A stretch of 64,000 nucleotides of DNA, taken from positions 62,001-126,000 of the forward strand of contig NZ_JAQGNX010000086.1 of the NCBI RefSeq assembly GCF_028293835.1. Reading direction: 5' to 3'. The stretch is from Pseudomonas sp. (GTDB lineage: Bacteria > Pseudomonadota > Gammaproteobacteria > Pseudomonadales > Pseudomonadaceae). Shown here piece after piece: positions 1 through 9,051 of the stretch (positions are counted from its first letter, which is position 1; each line of letters begins with the position of its first letter). The notes beneath the pieces are model-generated. The model was not told the DNA's origin and did no database searches. It was given only the letters and a program-made list of their open reading frames with translations. The translations under genes were made by a program, and so were the position numbers.

Positions 1-585
1 CACCAACGACTTTGCCTTGCTGGACCGAACTCTGCCGGACGGCTGATTATCAACGAGGGCATGGCACCGTACGCGATGATCGAAGAAGATATCCAGACCG
101 CCAACGATAAATTCATCTTTCCGCTGGCTGAGTTACTGGAGGTCCATTACACCCACATGGACCCTGATGAACCGCGCTCTTTCACCCTGAATGGCGAGTT
201 TCAAGTCGCAGGGATTTTAACGGCGCGGGGTTATCATGATCCGTCTATTCCCATGCGCTTGATCGAGTCGCTGGCGGCGCTTTCTGACCTTGTTGCCCGT
301 CACGGCGCCAGCGTCATTATCAAGGATAGCCAGCTCAAGTCGTTCAGGATTGCCGGCCGCGACTACTGCATTTTATTGAACGAAGCCACCGGCCCACGCG
401 GCTTACACCTGACCGAATGCGCATTCGGAGTCAATGCCAGCATTGCAGGCACCATCGATTACCGAATCAACTCGCAACTCAACGAAGGCATTGAAGGCAT
501 GCACATTGCGGTAGGCGACGGCCGTCACGGTTACCACATCGATCTGTTGATGCCGGACGTAGTGGCGGCGCCACTGCCGTGTTAA
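1..585 (+). CDS. M29-peptidase-like protein, C-terminal part (5' end outside window)
   Basis: The reading frame is open from the first base of the window to the stop at 583-585, so the gene starts upstream. An internal ATG at 61 has only a poorly spaced GAGG and would give 174 residues, too short for the family. The last 60 residues (E-C-A-F-G-V-N, then N-S-Q-L-N-E-G, then H-I-A-V-G-D-G-R-H-G-Y-H-I-D) resemble the C-terminal metal-binding part of M29 aminopeptidases and the related ring-cleavage dioxygenases such as NicX. I cannot tell peptidase from dioxygenase. It faces the LuxR gene tail to tail with one base between them. A second frame ending at base 46 also looks codon-like, so a frameshift near base 45 is not excluded. 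Confidence 0.55.
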   Translation, partial: HQRLCLAGPNSAGRLIINEGMAPYAMIEEDIQTANDKFIFPLAELLEVHYTHMDPDEPRSFTLNGEFQVAGILTARGYHDPSIPMRLIESLAALSDLVARHGASVIIKDSQLKSFRIAGRDYCILLNEATGPRGLHLTECAFGVNASIAGTIDYRINSQLNEGIEGMHIAVGDGRHGYHIDLLMPDVVAAPLPC

Positions 586-586
586 A

Positions 587-1309
587 TCATTTAAGGATGC
601 CTTGGTACAGCGCCTCCCCCACGGCTTGTGCCCGGTTTGAAACCCCTAGCTTGCAATAGATACTTTTAAAGTGATATTTCACCGTGGCTTCGGATATCTC
701 ACGAATAATTCCGATTTCCCAGGCAGTCTTCCCCGCCCTCGCCCACTTAAGAACTTCCAGTTCTTTGTCGGTGAGTGCTTTGACATGAAACTTCCGTCCT
801 CTACCTGCCATGTGCAAGATCGGTACGAGGCTACTGAGCAAGTACTTGTCGTTGTCGTTAAGTGGGCGAGTCATCGCATTCAGTGAACAGACCGTGATCA
901 CACCCTGACTGCCCAAGGGTTCGTTGGAATACCCATACGAAGCACCGGGCATCAGGCGGTGATCCTCAATGACCTCTTTGAAGGCTGGGGTGGGAGGGTG
1001 TAAGGCATAAACCTCATCCCACTCCAAAAAACCTAACTGTTCGCGATAGCTGCGCATCACCGGATCATCAATGTTCAACCGTGCATGGCGATACAGATCG
1101 CGCCAGATGATATCCACGTTCGACGTGATACAGGTCAGCAGTACCGGACCCTTGAATTGATAAAACATTGCCCGCTCACTGCAGCACTGGGTGCGTAGCC
1201 ACTCCAATGCATTCTCGATAGCTTTATCACCATTAAGCTCGGTAATGCCAGTGACCATCTGCTGAATAAGCTGATTTAAATCGGCATTGAGTACCTCGAC
1301 AGATTCCAT
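587..1309 (-). CDS. LuxR-family regulator with autoinducer-binding domain (LuxR solo)
   Basis: 240 residues, the usual LuxR/LasR length. Residues 1-165 form an AHL-binding-like domain and about 177-235 a LuxR-type helix-turn-helix (L-T-D-K-E-L-E-V-L-K-W followed by S-E-A-T-V-K-Y-H). Of the AHL-pocket residues, the Trp and Tyr in W-R-D-L-Y, the D-P pair in I-D-D-P-V and the Trp in L-E-W-D-E are kept. The position of LasR Tyr56 is Val. No luxI-type synthase lies in the window, hence solo. An AAGGGAG ribosome site precedes the ATG. A perfect 12-base palindrome lies about 20 bases upstream. Its ligand and targets cannot be read from the sequence. Confidence 0.85.
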   Translation of the reverse strand: MESVEVLNADLNQLIQQMVTGITELNGDKAIENALEWLRTQCCSERAMFYQFKGPVLLTCITSNVDIIWRDLYRHARLNIDDPVMRSYREQLGFLEWDEVYALHPPTPAFKEVIEDHRLMPGASYGYSNEPLGSQGVITVCSLNAMTRPLNDNDKYLLSSLVPILHMAGRGRKFHVKALTDKELEVLKWARAGKTAWEIGIIREISEATVKYHFKSIYCKLGVSNRAQAVGEALYQGILK

Positions 1310-1328
1310 CTATACGCTCCCTTTACCC

Positions 1329-1340
1329 CGACATATGTCG
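1329..1340. promoter_or_regulatory. 12-base palindrome upstream of the LuxR gene
   Basis: CGACATATGTCG is a perfect palindrome 20 bases before the LuxR start codon. It may be an operator for autoregulation, but it does not match the classical lux box, so the role is inference only. The rest of 1341-1516 is AT-rich and shows no gene. Confidence 0.3.
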
Positions 1341-1516
1341 CTCTAGTAAGTATCGACAACTAACCTATCGACCGACAAAGAGTTGCACAGTAAAAAGCTT
1401 TTAAAAATCGGAAAAACAATAAACAGGTCCTTCTTATCGAACAACAGGATTATTCTTACAAAGCAATAAAACATGACCTACAACGATCACCCTCCTCGAC
1501 GAAGAGGGCGAAGCCT

Positions 1517-2200
1517 TCAGAAAGCATTCAGGTCAATGACCGCGAAACTGCCTGCATTGGGGTGACCCGGCAACTCGCCATCGCCCCGAACCAGGCCACA
1601 GGTCGCCATTCCCGCCTGCTGCGCGGCATCCAGCTCTTGGACGATGTCCGACAAAAACAGGATCTGCTCAGCCGGAAAACCCATCGCCGTAATGATCGTA
1701 CGATAGGACTGAGGTTCACGTTTGGGTCCTGACGTGGTGTCGAAGTAACCACTGAACAACGGCGAAAGATCCCCGGCCTCGGAACAGCCGAAAATCAGCT
1801 GCTGGGCTTGAATCGAACCCGACGAGTAGACGTATAGCGCGTAACCTTCTTCGTGCCAGCGCTTGAGTGCTTCAACGGCATCCGGATAAACATGCCCCTT
1901 CAGTTGGCCCGCCTGATAGCCCTGTTCCCAGACCATCCCTTGCAGCGCTTTGAGCGGTGTGGCTTTGCGATCTTCTGCAATCCAGTCCATCAGGATTTCG
2001 ATGACGCGTTCGACGTCTGCACGCAGTTCGGCACTGTCCGCACGCACAGCCTGCAGTTGTATCGCTACACTTGGCTCGGTGGCGTGCTGACGAACGAAGT
2101 TCGGCAAATGCTCCGTGGCGTAGGGAAACAGCACCTCAAACACGAAACTGACCGCGCTGGTGGTGCCTTCAATGTCCGTCAGGACAGCTTTGATGGGCAT
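1517..2200 (-). CDS. mtnC: enolase-phosphatase E1, methionine salvage
   Basis: 227 residues. HAD-superfamily enzyme that enolises 2,3-diketo-5-methylthiopentyl-1-phosphate and removes its phosphate to give acireductone. The N-terminal HAD motif reads L-T-D-I-E-G-T-T, the variant typical of MtnC, in which the usual DxDx(T/V) motif keeps only its first Asp. The motif II Ser is in Y-V-Y-S-S-G-S, and the acidic motif IV in [10 protein letters not shown]. It lies 16 bases downstream of mtnD, whose product uses the acireductone made here. Cytoplasmic. Length and motifs leave little doubt. Confidence 0.95.
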   Translation of the reverse strand: MPIKAVLTDIEGTTSAVSFVFEVLFPYATEHLPNFVRQHATEPSVAIQLQAVRADSAELRADVERVIEILMDWIAEDRKATPLKALQGMVWEQGYQAGQLKGHVYPDAVEALKRWHEEGYALYVYSSGSIQAQQLIFGCSEAGDLSPLFSGYFDTTSGPKREPQSYRTIITAMGFPAEQILFLSDIVQELDAAQQAGMATCGLVRGDGELPGHPNAGSFAVIDLNAF

Positions 2201-2216
2201 TTGAACTCCGTGTACT

Positions 2217-2762
2217 TCAGTCTTCGAGGCGTGGGAATTGGCTGGCGATTTGTTCGCCGGTGAAATTCGCTACCCACCCCTCAGGATTATTGAACAAGCG
2301 AATCGCGACGAAATGCGGATGTTCGCCCATGTCGAACCAATGCCGGGTCCCGGCGGGCACCGAGATCAGGTCATTTTTCTCGCACAATACGGCGTACACA
2401 TAATCGTCGATGTGCAGCGTGAACAACCCTCGCCCGGCAACAAAGAAACGTACCTCGTCTTCGCCATGCTGATGCTCGTCGAGGAACTTGGCGCGCAATT
2501 GGGCTTTTTGAGGGTGGTCACGGTCAAGGCTTATCACGTCCACGGTGACGTAGCCACGCTCGGTCATCAACTTGTCGATCTGCACCTGATAGGCCGCAAT
2601 GACCTCCTCTTGGGAGGCGCCAGGAGTAATGGGCACCGATGCTTGCCAGCGGTCAAAGCCGACGCCGTGTTCGGCCAGCGTCGAGGCGATGTCTTCCAGG
2701 TGGGTTAACACCTTGTTCGGCAAGTCGGGGGAAGAAACGTGATAAACGGACAGGCTGCTCAT
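2217..2762 (-). CDS. mtnD: acireductone dioxygenase
   Basis: 181 residues, cupin fold. It oxidises acireductone to 2-keto-4-methylthiobutyrate plus formate (Fe form) or to methylthiopropionate, formate and CO (Ni form); sequence does not say which metal is used. The cupin metal motif is visible as H-x-H-x4-E in D-E-H-Q-H-G-E-D-E, with the last His in P-A-G-T-R-H-W-F-D. The start codon overlaps the mtnB stop by 4 bases, which points to translational coupling within the mtnB-mtnD-mtnC operon. Confidence 0.95.
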   Translation of the reverse strand: MSSLSVYHVSSPDLPNKVLTHLEDIASTLAEHGVGFDRWQASVPITPGASQEEVIAAYQVQIDKLMTERGYVTVDVISLDRDHPQKAQLRAKFLDEHQHGEDEVRFFVAGRGLFTLHIDDYVYAVLCEKNDLISVPAGTRHWFDMGEHPHFVAIRLFNNPEGWVANFTGEQIASQFPRLED

Positions 2763-3388
2763 AGCGGCAACTCCTTGACGTTAAGTAGCGAGCGGGTCTT
2801 GAGCTCGCACTCAAACAAAAACTCAAAGGCTTCGATCTGGCGCAGAGCATCGCTCATTTGCGCGCCCCAGGTGTAGAGGCCATGACCACGAATCAAGTAG
2901 CCAGGGCATTGGGGGTTGGCGTCAAGCCAAGGCTGTACCTTCTGCGCCAAGCGGGCAATGTCTTGATCGTTGTCGAAAATGGGCACGGTCACTGCTGACT
3001 CGTGGCTGACCACTCCAGCGAATGCCTTCTGCAACTCATAGTTTTCAAACAGCAGATGATCGCCCGGCGTCAGGCGCGACAAGACAGTCGCGTTGACCGA
3101 GTGGGTGTGCAATACCGCACCGACGTCTGGCCGGCTGAGATAAAGCTGAGTGTGCAGCAGGGTTTCGGCGGACGGCTTTTTGCCGGGTTCAAGGCTGTTA
3201 CCGGCCATGTCGGTGACCAACACATCTTCAGGCCCCAACTGACCTTTGTGCTTACCCGAGGCCGTCAGCAGCGCCGTGGTAGCCGACAACCGGGTCGAGT
3301 AATTGCTGCTGGTGGCCGGTGACCAACCGCGGCTGTACAGAAAGCGCCCGGCTTCGATGATTTGCTGAGCGAGTTGATTGCGGGTCAT
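2759..3388 (-). CDS. mtnB: methylthioribulose-1-phosphate dehydratase
   Basis: 209 residues, class II aldolase/adducin fold. It dehydrates 5-methylthioribulose-1-phosphate to the diketo substrate of MtnC. Zinc ligands are visible in the H-T-H-S-V-N segment near residue 96, with a further His in the I-R-G-H-G-L-Y segment near residue 168. The S-x-N-Y-S-x-R N-terminal segment is typical of the fold. It overlaps the upstream MFS gene by 4 bases (ATGA) and mtnD by 4 bases. mtnA is not in the window. Confidence 0.95.
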   Translation of the reverse strand: MTRNQLAQQIIEAGRFLYSRGWSPATSSNYSTRLSATTALLTASGKHKGQLGPEDVLVTDMAGNSLEPGKKPSAETLLHTQLYLSRPDVGAVLHTHSVNATVLSRLTPGDHLLFENYELQKAFAGVVSHESAVTVPIFDNDQDIARLAQKVQPWLDANPQCPGYLIRGHGLYTWGAQMSDALRQIEAFEFLFECELKTRSLLNVKELPL

Positions 3389-4560
3389 GCCCTGTCCTCT
3401 TTCATTCGTGTGGCAATCATGACGGCAGCCGCCAACGCGGCAAGGCTGGCGATACTGAACGTCCAGTTTGGGCCCAACGCGTTCCAGCTGTAACCGGAAT
3501 ACAATGCGCCCACGGCGCCGCCCATTCCCGACAATGCGGCATACAGAGCCTGACCCTGCCCTTGTTGCCGAGCCGCAAAACTGCGTTGTACAAAATGGAT
3601 CGCGGCCGCGTGAAAACTGCCAAACGTTGCGGCGTGCAACACTTGAGCGAAAATCAGCACCGGCAAGTACTCAGCGAAACTACCCAGCAGCAACCAGCGT
3701 AGCGCTGCCAATAAAAAGCTCGCCAGGAGCACCTGCCGGACGGAAAAACGCCGCAGTATTCGGCTCATCGACATGAACATCAATACTTCGGCGACGACAC
3801 CAAACGCCCACAGCAGGCCGATTACCCCGCGACTGTAGCCCAAGTGTTCAAGGTGCAGTGTCAAAAAAGTGTAGTACGGGCCATGGCTCAATTGCATCAG
3901 CGCCACACAGCCGTAGAACGCCAGAATGCCGGGTTGGGTCAACTGCTGGAGAAAGCCACCACCGGTTAACGGCGGCGTAGTCGACATCGGCTGCGCATTG
4001 GGCACCCACCAACTGCTGGCGACGATCCCAGCCATGACCAACAGCAGCGCCTGTGGATAAACATCAAGGCTGGACCACTCGAACAGTCGACCCAAGGCCA
4101 CCACGGTCAGAATGAAGCCGATGGATCCCCATAGCCGAACCTGGCTGTATCGGGACGTTTGCCCGTGCAGATGCGCCAGGGTGATGACCTCGAACTGCGG
4201 CAGCACGGCGTGCCAGAAGAACGCCTGCAAGGCCATGACCATGGCCAGCCAGGCATAACTTTTGTCGAACAGAATCAGCGAAAAGGTCAGCAAGGTGCAG
4301 ACTGCGCCAATTCGTACGATCCCCAGACGACGCCCGGTGTAATCGCCGAGCCAGCCCCAAATATTCGGCGCGATGCAGCGCATCAACATGGGAATGGCGA
4401 CCAGTTCCCCAATACGCGCGCTGGAAAACCCCAGATGATCGAAATACAGCGCCAAAAATGGCGCTGTTGATCCAAGTAACGCGAAGTAGAACAAATAGAA
4501 ACTGGACAGCCGCCAATAAGGTATCGGTCCCGGCGCTGGCCCTTCTGGAAGCACTGCCAC
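3385..4560 (-). CDS. MFS transporter (HcaT-like)
   Basis: 391 residues with about 12 hydrophobic segments, of the MFS_1-like/nucleoside-symporter-like group that includes E. coli HcaT. The N-terminal W-R-L-S-S-F-Y-L-F-Y-F-A segment and the A-x-Y-F-D-H-L-G loop are characteristic. The GTG at 4560 has no good ribosome site, so the exact start is uncertain by a few codons. It is the first gene of a unit overlapping mtnB by 4 bases, so export or uptake of a methylthio compound or an unrelated substrate are both possible. Substrate unknown. Confidence 0.85.
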   Translation of the reverse strand: MAVLPEGPAPGPIPYWRLSSFYLFYFALLGSTAPFLALYFDHLGFSSARIGELVAIPMLMRCIAPNIWGWLGDYTGRRLGIVRIGAVCTLLTFSLILFDKSYAWLAMVMALQAFFWHAVLPQFEVITLAHLHGQTSRYSQVRLWGSIGFILTVVALGRLFEWSSLDVYPQALLLVMAGIVASSWWVPNAQPMSTTPPLTGGGFLQQLTQPGILAFYGCVALMQLSHGPYYTFLTLHLEHLGYSRGVIGLLWAFGVVAEVLMFMSMSRILRRFSVRQVLLASFLLAALRWLLLGSFAEYLPVLIFAQVLHAATFGSFHAAAIHFVQRSFAARQQGQGQALYAALSGMGGAVGALYSGYSWNALGPNWTFSIASLAALAAAVMIATRMKEDRA

Positions 4561-4597
4561 CGCTAAAGCGCCGTAGCAGCGTCACCACTATCACGCA

Positions 4598-5689
4598 TTA
4601 CAACTGGCCCAGAACGGGTGTCGACACCTGCACGTCGGCGTTTTGGCCACGGTTACGCAGCAGGTGATCCATCAGGACGATGGCCATCATTGCTTCAGCA
4701 ATCGGCGTGGCCCGGATACCCACGCATGGGTCATGGCGACCTTTGGTAATCACATCCTTCGCAGCGCCATTAACGTCAATGGAGCGCCCCGGCGTGGTAA
4801 TGCTGGAAGTTGGCTTGAGTGCCAAATGGGCCACAATCGGTTGACCCGATGAGATCCCGCCCAAAATGCCGCCAGCATTGTTCGACAGGAAACCCTCTGG
4901 CGTCAGCTCGTCGCGATGTTCTGTGCCGCGCTGAGCGACGCTGGCAAACCCGGCGCCGATTTCTACGCCTTTAACTGCGTTGATGCTCATGAGCGCATGG
5001 GCCAGTTCGGCGTCCAGACGGTCGAAAATCGGTTCACCCAGGCCCGGCTTGACCCCCTCTGCCACCACGGTGATCTTCGCGCCCACCGAATCCTGATCCC
5101 GGCGTAGCTGGTCCATGTAGGCCTCCAGCTCTGGAACTTTGTCTGGATCAGGGCAGAAAAACGCGTTCTGCTCCACCGAATCCCAGGTTTTGAAAGCAAT
5201 CTCGATGGGTCCCAACTGACTCATGTAGCCACGAATCTGAATGCCCTGGGTCGCCAGGTACTTTTTGGCAATTGCACCCGCTGCCACGCGCATGGCGGTT
5301 TCACGGGCGGAGCTGCGACCGCCACCGCGATAATCGCGCACGCCATATTTGTGGTGATAGGTGTAATCAGCGTGCGCCGGGCGAAACACGTCCTGGATCG
5401 CCGAATAGTCCTTGGACTTCTGATCGGTGTTACGAATCAACAGGCCGATAGGGGTACCCATGGTTTTGCCTTCGAAAACTCCTGAAAGAATTTCGACCTC
5501 ATCCGCTTCCTGGCGCTGGGTGGTATGGCGACTGGTGCCGGGCTTGCGGCGATCAAGGTCGCGCTGCAGGTCTAGCGATGACAGTTCAAGCCCCGGCGGG
5601 CAGCCGTCTACGATTGCAACCAATGCTGGGCCATGGCTTTCACCGGCAGTGGTGACAGTGAACAGCTTGCCGTAGGTATTGCCGGACAT
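4598..5689 (-). CDS. aroC: chorismate synthase
   Basis: 363 residues. It converts 5-enolpyruvylshikimate-3-phosphate to chorismate using reduced FMN, the last step of the shikimate pathway. The N-terminus [20 protein letters not shown] is the family signature. The frame stays open 32 codons further, but this ATG has GGAG about 8 bases upstream and matches the family start. [16 protein letters not shown] is intact. It lies 37 bases upstream of the MFS gene on the same strand and diverges from the hydrolase at 5844. Confidence 0.97.
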   Translation of the reverse strand: MSGNTYGKLFTVTTAGESHGPALVAIVDGCPPGLELSSLDLQRDLDRRKPGTSRHTTQRQEADEVEILSGVFEGKTMGTPIGLLIRNTDQKSKDYSAIQDVFRPAHADYTYHHKYGVRDYRGGGRSSARETAMRVAAGAIAKKYLATQGIQIRGYMSQLGPIEIAFKTWDSVEQNAFFCPDPDKVPELEAYMDQLRRDQDSVGAKITVVAEGVKPGLGEPIFDRLDAELAHALMSINAVKGVEIGAGFASVAQRGTEHRDELTPEGFLSNNAGGILGGISSGQPIVAHLALKPTSSITTPGRSIDVNGAAKDVITKGRHDPCVGIRATPIAEAMMAIVLMDHLLRNRGQNADVQVSTPVLGQL

Positions 5690-5843
5690 GCAGGACGCTC
5701 CGCGAATATTCATCAAAATCACAAGTGCGCCAGTATACGCAGGCTGCCTGCGTAGTTCATCCTCCCAGGCTGTTCTGTTCATCACCGAACCTTATACGTA
5801 CGGATGCGTCCAATCGGCACTTATACTGAACGTGGCCTTCCAG

Positions 5844-6839
5844 ATGTTACGAGTCACCGCTGTAATCCGAGTTCTCACCTTGATCCTTCCGCTTTTCACT
5901 GGCCTCGCTCAAGCCATAACCCTCCCGGCCGTTGCGCCTACGGTTATATTGCAGCGTCCCATCAGCCTCGATACCGGCACCGGCGAATTGTTCGGCACGT
6001 TGGTGCTGCCCAAGTCAGACGTCCCGGTGCCTGTGGTCTTGATGATCTCCGGTTCCGGCCCGACTGATCGCGACGGCAATAATACCGATGGCGGGCGCAA
6101 CGACAGCATGAAACGCTTGGCGAAAATCCTCGCCAAACACAACATTGCCAGCGTTCGCTACGACAAACGTGGCGTGGCGGCCAGTACGGCGGCGACGCCC
6201 GATGAGCGCAACCTCAGCATCGAAGCCTATGTGTCAGATGCCGAGGCCTGGGGTCAAAAGCTTAAAAGCGACTCACGTTTGGGGCCGTTGATCTTGATGG
6301 GCCACAGTGAAGGCGCATTGGTCGCATCCCTGGCCGCGCAAAAAGCCGGGGCGGCCGCGGTTATTTCCATTGCCGGTACAGGGCGCCCGGTGGACCAGGT
6401 GGTGCGCGAACAGCTGCAATACCGCTTGCCGCCAGCGCTACTTTTGCGCAGCGAGCACATTATCGAAGCGCTGAAAGCCGGACACACCGACGACAACGTG
6501 CCACCTGCGCTGGAGGTGGTGTTCCGCCCCAGCGTGCAGCCGTACCTGATTTCCCTGTTCCGCCAGAACCCGGCCCAAGCGTTCGGCAAGCTTCAGGTTC
6601 CGGCGCTGATCATTCAAGGCCGCCATGACATTCAAGTGGGCGTTGGGGATGCAGAACTGCTGCATGCCGCGAAGCCTGACGCTGACTTGGCACTCATCGA
6701 CGGCATGAACCATGTCATGCGTATTGTTCCAAACGACATCAAGCGTCAGTTAGCTTCCTATAAAGATCCGCAGTTACCCCTCGCCAGCGAGTTGTCTACG
6801 CGCATCCTGCAATTCATCGGCACGCTACCTTCCGCTTGA
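5844..6839 (+). CDS. secreted or periplasmic alpha/beta hydrolase
   Basis: 331 residues from the ATG at 5844. The frame is open to 5679, but the upstream part overlaps aroC and lacks protein-like character; an in-frame GTG at 5832 is an alternative. Residues 1-24 form a signal peptide (V-I-R-V-L-T-L-I-L-P-L-F-T-G-L-A-Q-A). The fold is serine-hydrolase: oxyanion region M-I-S-G-S-G-P-T-D-R-D-G, nucleophile elbow G-H-S-E-G, Asp in Q-G-R-H-D, His in G-M-N-H-V. The G-S-G-P-x-D-R-D-G segment is shared with YcjY/dienelactone-hydrolase-like esterases. Substrate unknown. Confidence 0.85.
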   Translation: MLRVTAVIRVLTLILPLFTGLAQAITLPAVAPTVILQRPISLDTGTGELFGTLVLPKSDVPVPVVLMISGSGPTDRDGNNTDGGRNDSMKRLAKILAKHNIASVRYDKRGVAASTAATPDERNLSIEAYVSDAEAWGQKLKSDSRLGPLILMGHSEGALVASLAAQKAGAAAVISIAGTGRPVDQVVREQLQYRLPPALLLRSEHIIEALKAGHTDDNVPPALEVVFRPSVQPYLISLFRQNPAQAFGKLQVPALIIQGRHDIQVGVGDAELLHAAKPDADLALIDGMNHVMRIVPNDIKRQLASYKDPQLPLASELSTRILQFIGTLPSA

Positions 6840-6953
6840 AGGCGCCACCGGGCGAGCAATCAGCGTTACACCCTACAGTCCTGAAAGAAACGGCCGATAG
6901 CTGATAACTGGCACCAAGTTTGCTGCTGGGTGCCAGGCCACAGGATTGCCGAC

Positions 6954-7763
6954 ATGACCGAAACTCAAGCCGTACTCGATGTTGAAGCTGATACCAAAAC
7001 CGAAACCGCCCAGGCTGAGCCGGTGTCGGCGCATTTGCCGTGGGAGGAGGTCCAGCCCGACCATTTCCAGATGCTTCGCCTGTCTCCACTTGCGATCCAC
7101 CGGATCACCGGCGCACGGCCCTTGCGCTTCGTGCAGTTCGGACGGGTCGAACGTCATAGCAAAGAACTCAGCTTGCTGCGTCTGGACATTCAGTTGGCCG
7201 GACAGCGGGTGCGTAAAGAACAGAACCATCTGGACGTATGGGTTGACCACAGCACTCATCGAATCAGATTCAGTCCCGAAGCTGGCTTGCAGATCGAGCC
7301 ATGGAACCGCGGCATAGGGCGTTTTTTAATCGCACACAGCATCGCTTGGGCACGCCACAAATGGTCCGATTACACCGTTGATGGCATCACGCTTGCCAAC
7401 AAAGATGCACTGAACGATGACACGCGGTTGCGTCGCGATTATGTCCTCAAGACCCATGGTTTTGCAGTGTCGTATGCCGATGCCCAGCACATGAAAGGCA
7501 CAGTGAAAGACGTTCGATTGGGCGAACTGCACAGTTCCTGGAACAACGATAAAATTCAGGTCATGGAAGTGCTTGATGCCGCCAACATGCTCGAACAGGC
7601 CGAAGGCAAACTACTCGAGCACGAAATCAAGCAGCGCAGGCAAGAAGAAACCGTCGCCCAGTTCAAGCGTGAAGACACCGGGTTGCGCTTCACCATCGCC
7701 TGCCTGGTCGCGTTTGCGGTGTTCCAGGCGGCGCTGTTGATTTGGATCGCTACGCATCGTTAA
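6954..7763 (+). CDS. GNAT-like protein with C-terminal membrane anchor
   Basis: 269 residues. The ATG at 6954 is preceded by AGGA at good spacing; the frame opens 8 codons earlier. Residues about 30-190 look acetyltransferase-like: N-R-G-I-G-R-F-L-I-A-H fits the acetyl-CoA loop (R/Q-x-x-G-x-G/A), followed by a helix and Y-V-L-K-T-H-G-F. Residues about 205-240 are charged and probably coiled coil (L-E-Q-A-E-G-K-L-L-E-H-E-I-K-Q-R). Residues about 247-266 form one membrane helix. The catalytic domain would face the cytoplasm from a tail anchor. Family assignment is inference. Confidence 0.7.
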   Translation: MTETQAVLDVEADTKTETAQAEPVSAHLPWEEVQPDHFQMLRLSPLAIHRITGARPLRFVQFGRVERHSKELSLLRLDIQLAGQRVRKEQNHLDVWVDHSTHRIRFSPEAGLQIEPWNRGIGRFLIAHSIAWARHKWSDYTVDGITLANKDALNDDTRLRRDYVLKTHGFAVSYADAQHMKGTVKDVRLGELHSSWNNDKIQVMEVLDAANMLEQAEGKLLEHEIKQRRQEETVAQFKREDTGLRFTIACLVAFAVFQAALLIWIATHR

Positions 7764-7800
7764 GGATTGGCGGCCGTCACTGCGGATGGCGGCCGCCTCT

Positions 7801-7871
7801 GTAGGAGCCAACGTGTTGGCGAGGTAGTTCGGACTTATCGCTGACCGCCTCGCCAACACGTTGGCTCCTAC
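7801..7871. repeat. REP doublet between convergent genes
   Basis: Two perfectly complementary 24-base arms (7801-7824 and 7848-7871) built on GTAGGAGCCAACGTGTTGGC, with 23 bases between. They can form a long hairpin and may act as a bidirectional transcription end for the GNAT-like gene and prmB. Same family as the copies at 21027, 23134 and 26287. Confidence 0.85.
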
Positions 7872-7884
7872 TGATTTCTAACCA

Positions 7885-8793
7885 TCACACCCGCGCGGCG
7901 AACAACCCTTGGTGCTCGCGGCATTGCGCAGCCGTCAGCAGGAACACGCCGTGCCCGCCACGTTCAAACTCTAGCCAGGTAAAGTCGACTTCCGGATAAA
8001 GCGCCTCGACGTGGATCTGGCTGTTGCCAACTTCGACAATCAGCAGGCCTTTTTCCGTCAGATGCTCGCCCGCCTGGCTAAGCATTCGTCGAACCAGGTT
8101 CAAACCGTCATCACCGCACGCCAACGCCAGCTCTGGTTCGTGCTGATACTCATCGGGCATGTCAGCGAAGTCTTCGGCGTCAACGTACGGCGGATTGGAC
8201 ACGATCAGATCGAAACGCTGGCCAGGCAAACCGTCAAAGCCGTCACCCTGCACCGTGTAAACACGGTCATCGACGCCGTGGCGCTCGATATTCTGGTTGG
8301 CCACTTCCAATGCTTCGTAGGAAAGATCGGCCAACACCACCTCTGCCTCAGGAAATTCGAACGCGCAGGCAATGCCGATACAGCCCGAACCGGTACACAG
8401 ATCAAGAATCCGCGCAGGCTCGGTCGCCAACCAGGGTTGGAAGCGTTTTTCAATCTGCTCGCCAATAGGTGAACGAGGGATCAGAACCCGATCGTCGACA
8501 ATGAACGACAGACCGCAAAACAGCGCTTCGCCCAGCAGATAGGCGGTTGGAATGCGATCAACGATGCGACGCTTCAACAACCGTTGCAGATTGACCAATT
8601 CATCGTCTTCCAGGCGGCAGTCAAGGTAGCTGTCCGCGATTTCCCACGGCAGGTGCAATGCACCGAGCACCAATTGGCGGGCTTCGTCCCAGGCATTATC
8701 GGTGCCGTGCCCAAAAAACAGATCCTCCCCATGAAAGCGGCTGACAGCCCAACGGATGTGGTCGCGCAGGGTGCGCAGGCGGGAAGTGATCAC
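7885..8793 (-). CDS. prmB: ribosomal protein L3 N5-glutamine methyltransferase
   Basis: 302 residues from GTG 8793, chosen because GAGGAG sits 8 bases upstream and the family starts [10 protein letters not shown]. The frame runs 26 codons further without support. SAM motif I is in [13 protein letters not shown]; the N-P-P-Y motif that binds the glutamine side chain is in V-S-N-P-P-Y-V-D. It methylates Gln150 (E. coli numbering) of L3 during large-subunit assembly. In many Pseudomonas it lies next to smrA, as it nearly does here (10274). Confidence 0.95.
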   Translation of the reverse strand: MITSRLRTLRDHIRWAVSRFHGEDLFFGHGTDNAWDEARQLVLGALHLPWEIADSYLDCRLEDDELVNLQRLLKRRIVDRIPTAYLLGEALFCGLSFIVDDRVLIPRSPIGEQIEKRFQPWLATEPARILDLCTGSGCIGIACAFEFPEAEVVLADLSYEALEVANQNIERHGVDDRVYTVQGDGFDGLPGQRFDLIVSNPPYVDAEDFADMPDEYQHEPELALACGDDGLNLVRRMLSQAGEHLTEKGLLIVEVGNSQIHVEALYPEVDFTWLEFERGGHGVFLLTAAQCREHQGLFAARV

Positions 8794-9051
8794 AGGCAGA
8801 CTCCTCAAAAAACGACCGGCGATTCTATCAGTCATGGGCCGAACAAACGATGCCTGCGGCGGGTGAATCAAAAAGCCAAGATGGCAGTGTTTATTTCATT
8901 CGGAAACCGGCTTTGCTTGGCAAAAAGCCATCTGTCATGGCCGGGCAAATGGTCCGTAAGCCAACAACCACGCTGCTTGCAGGTATAGCCATTCACATAA
9001 CCGCTCAGCCAGAGGACAATGTCACAAAAGCCCCACCCGAAGGAGCCCCAG

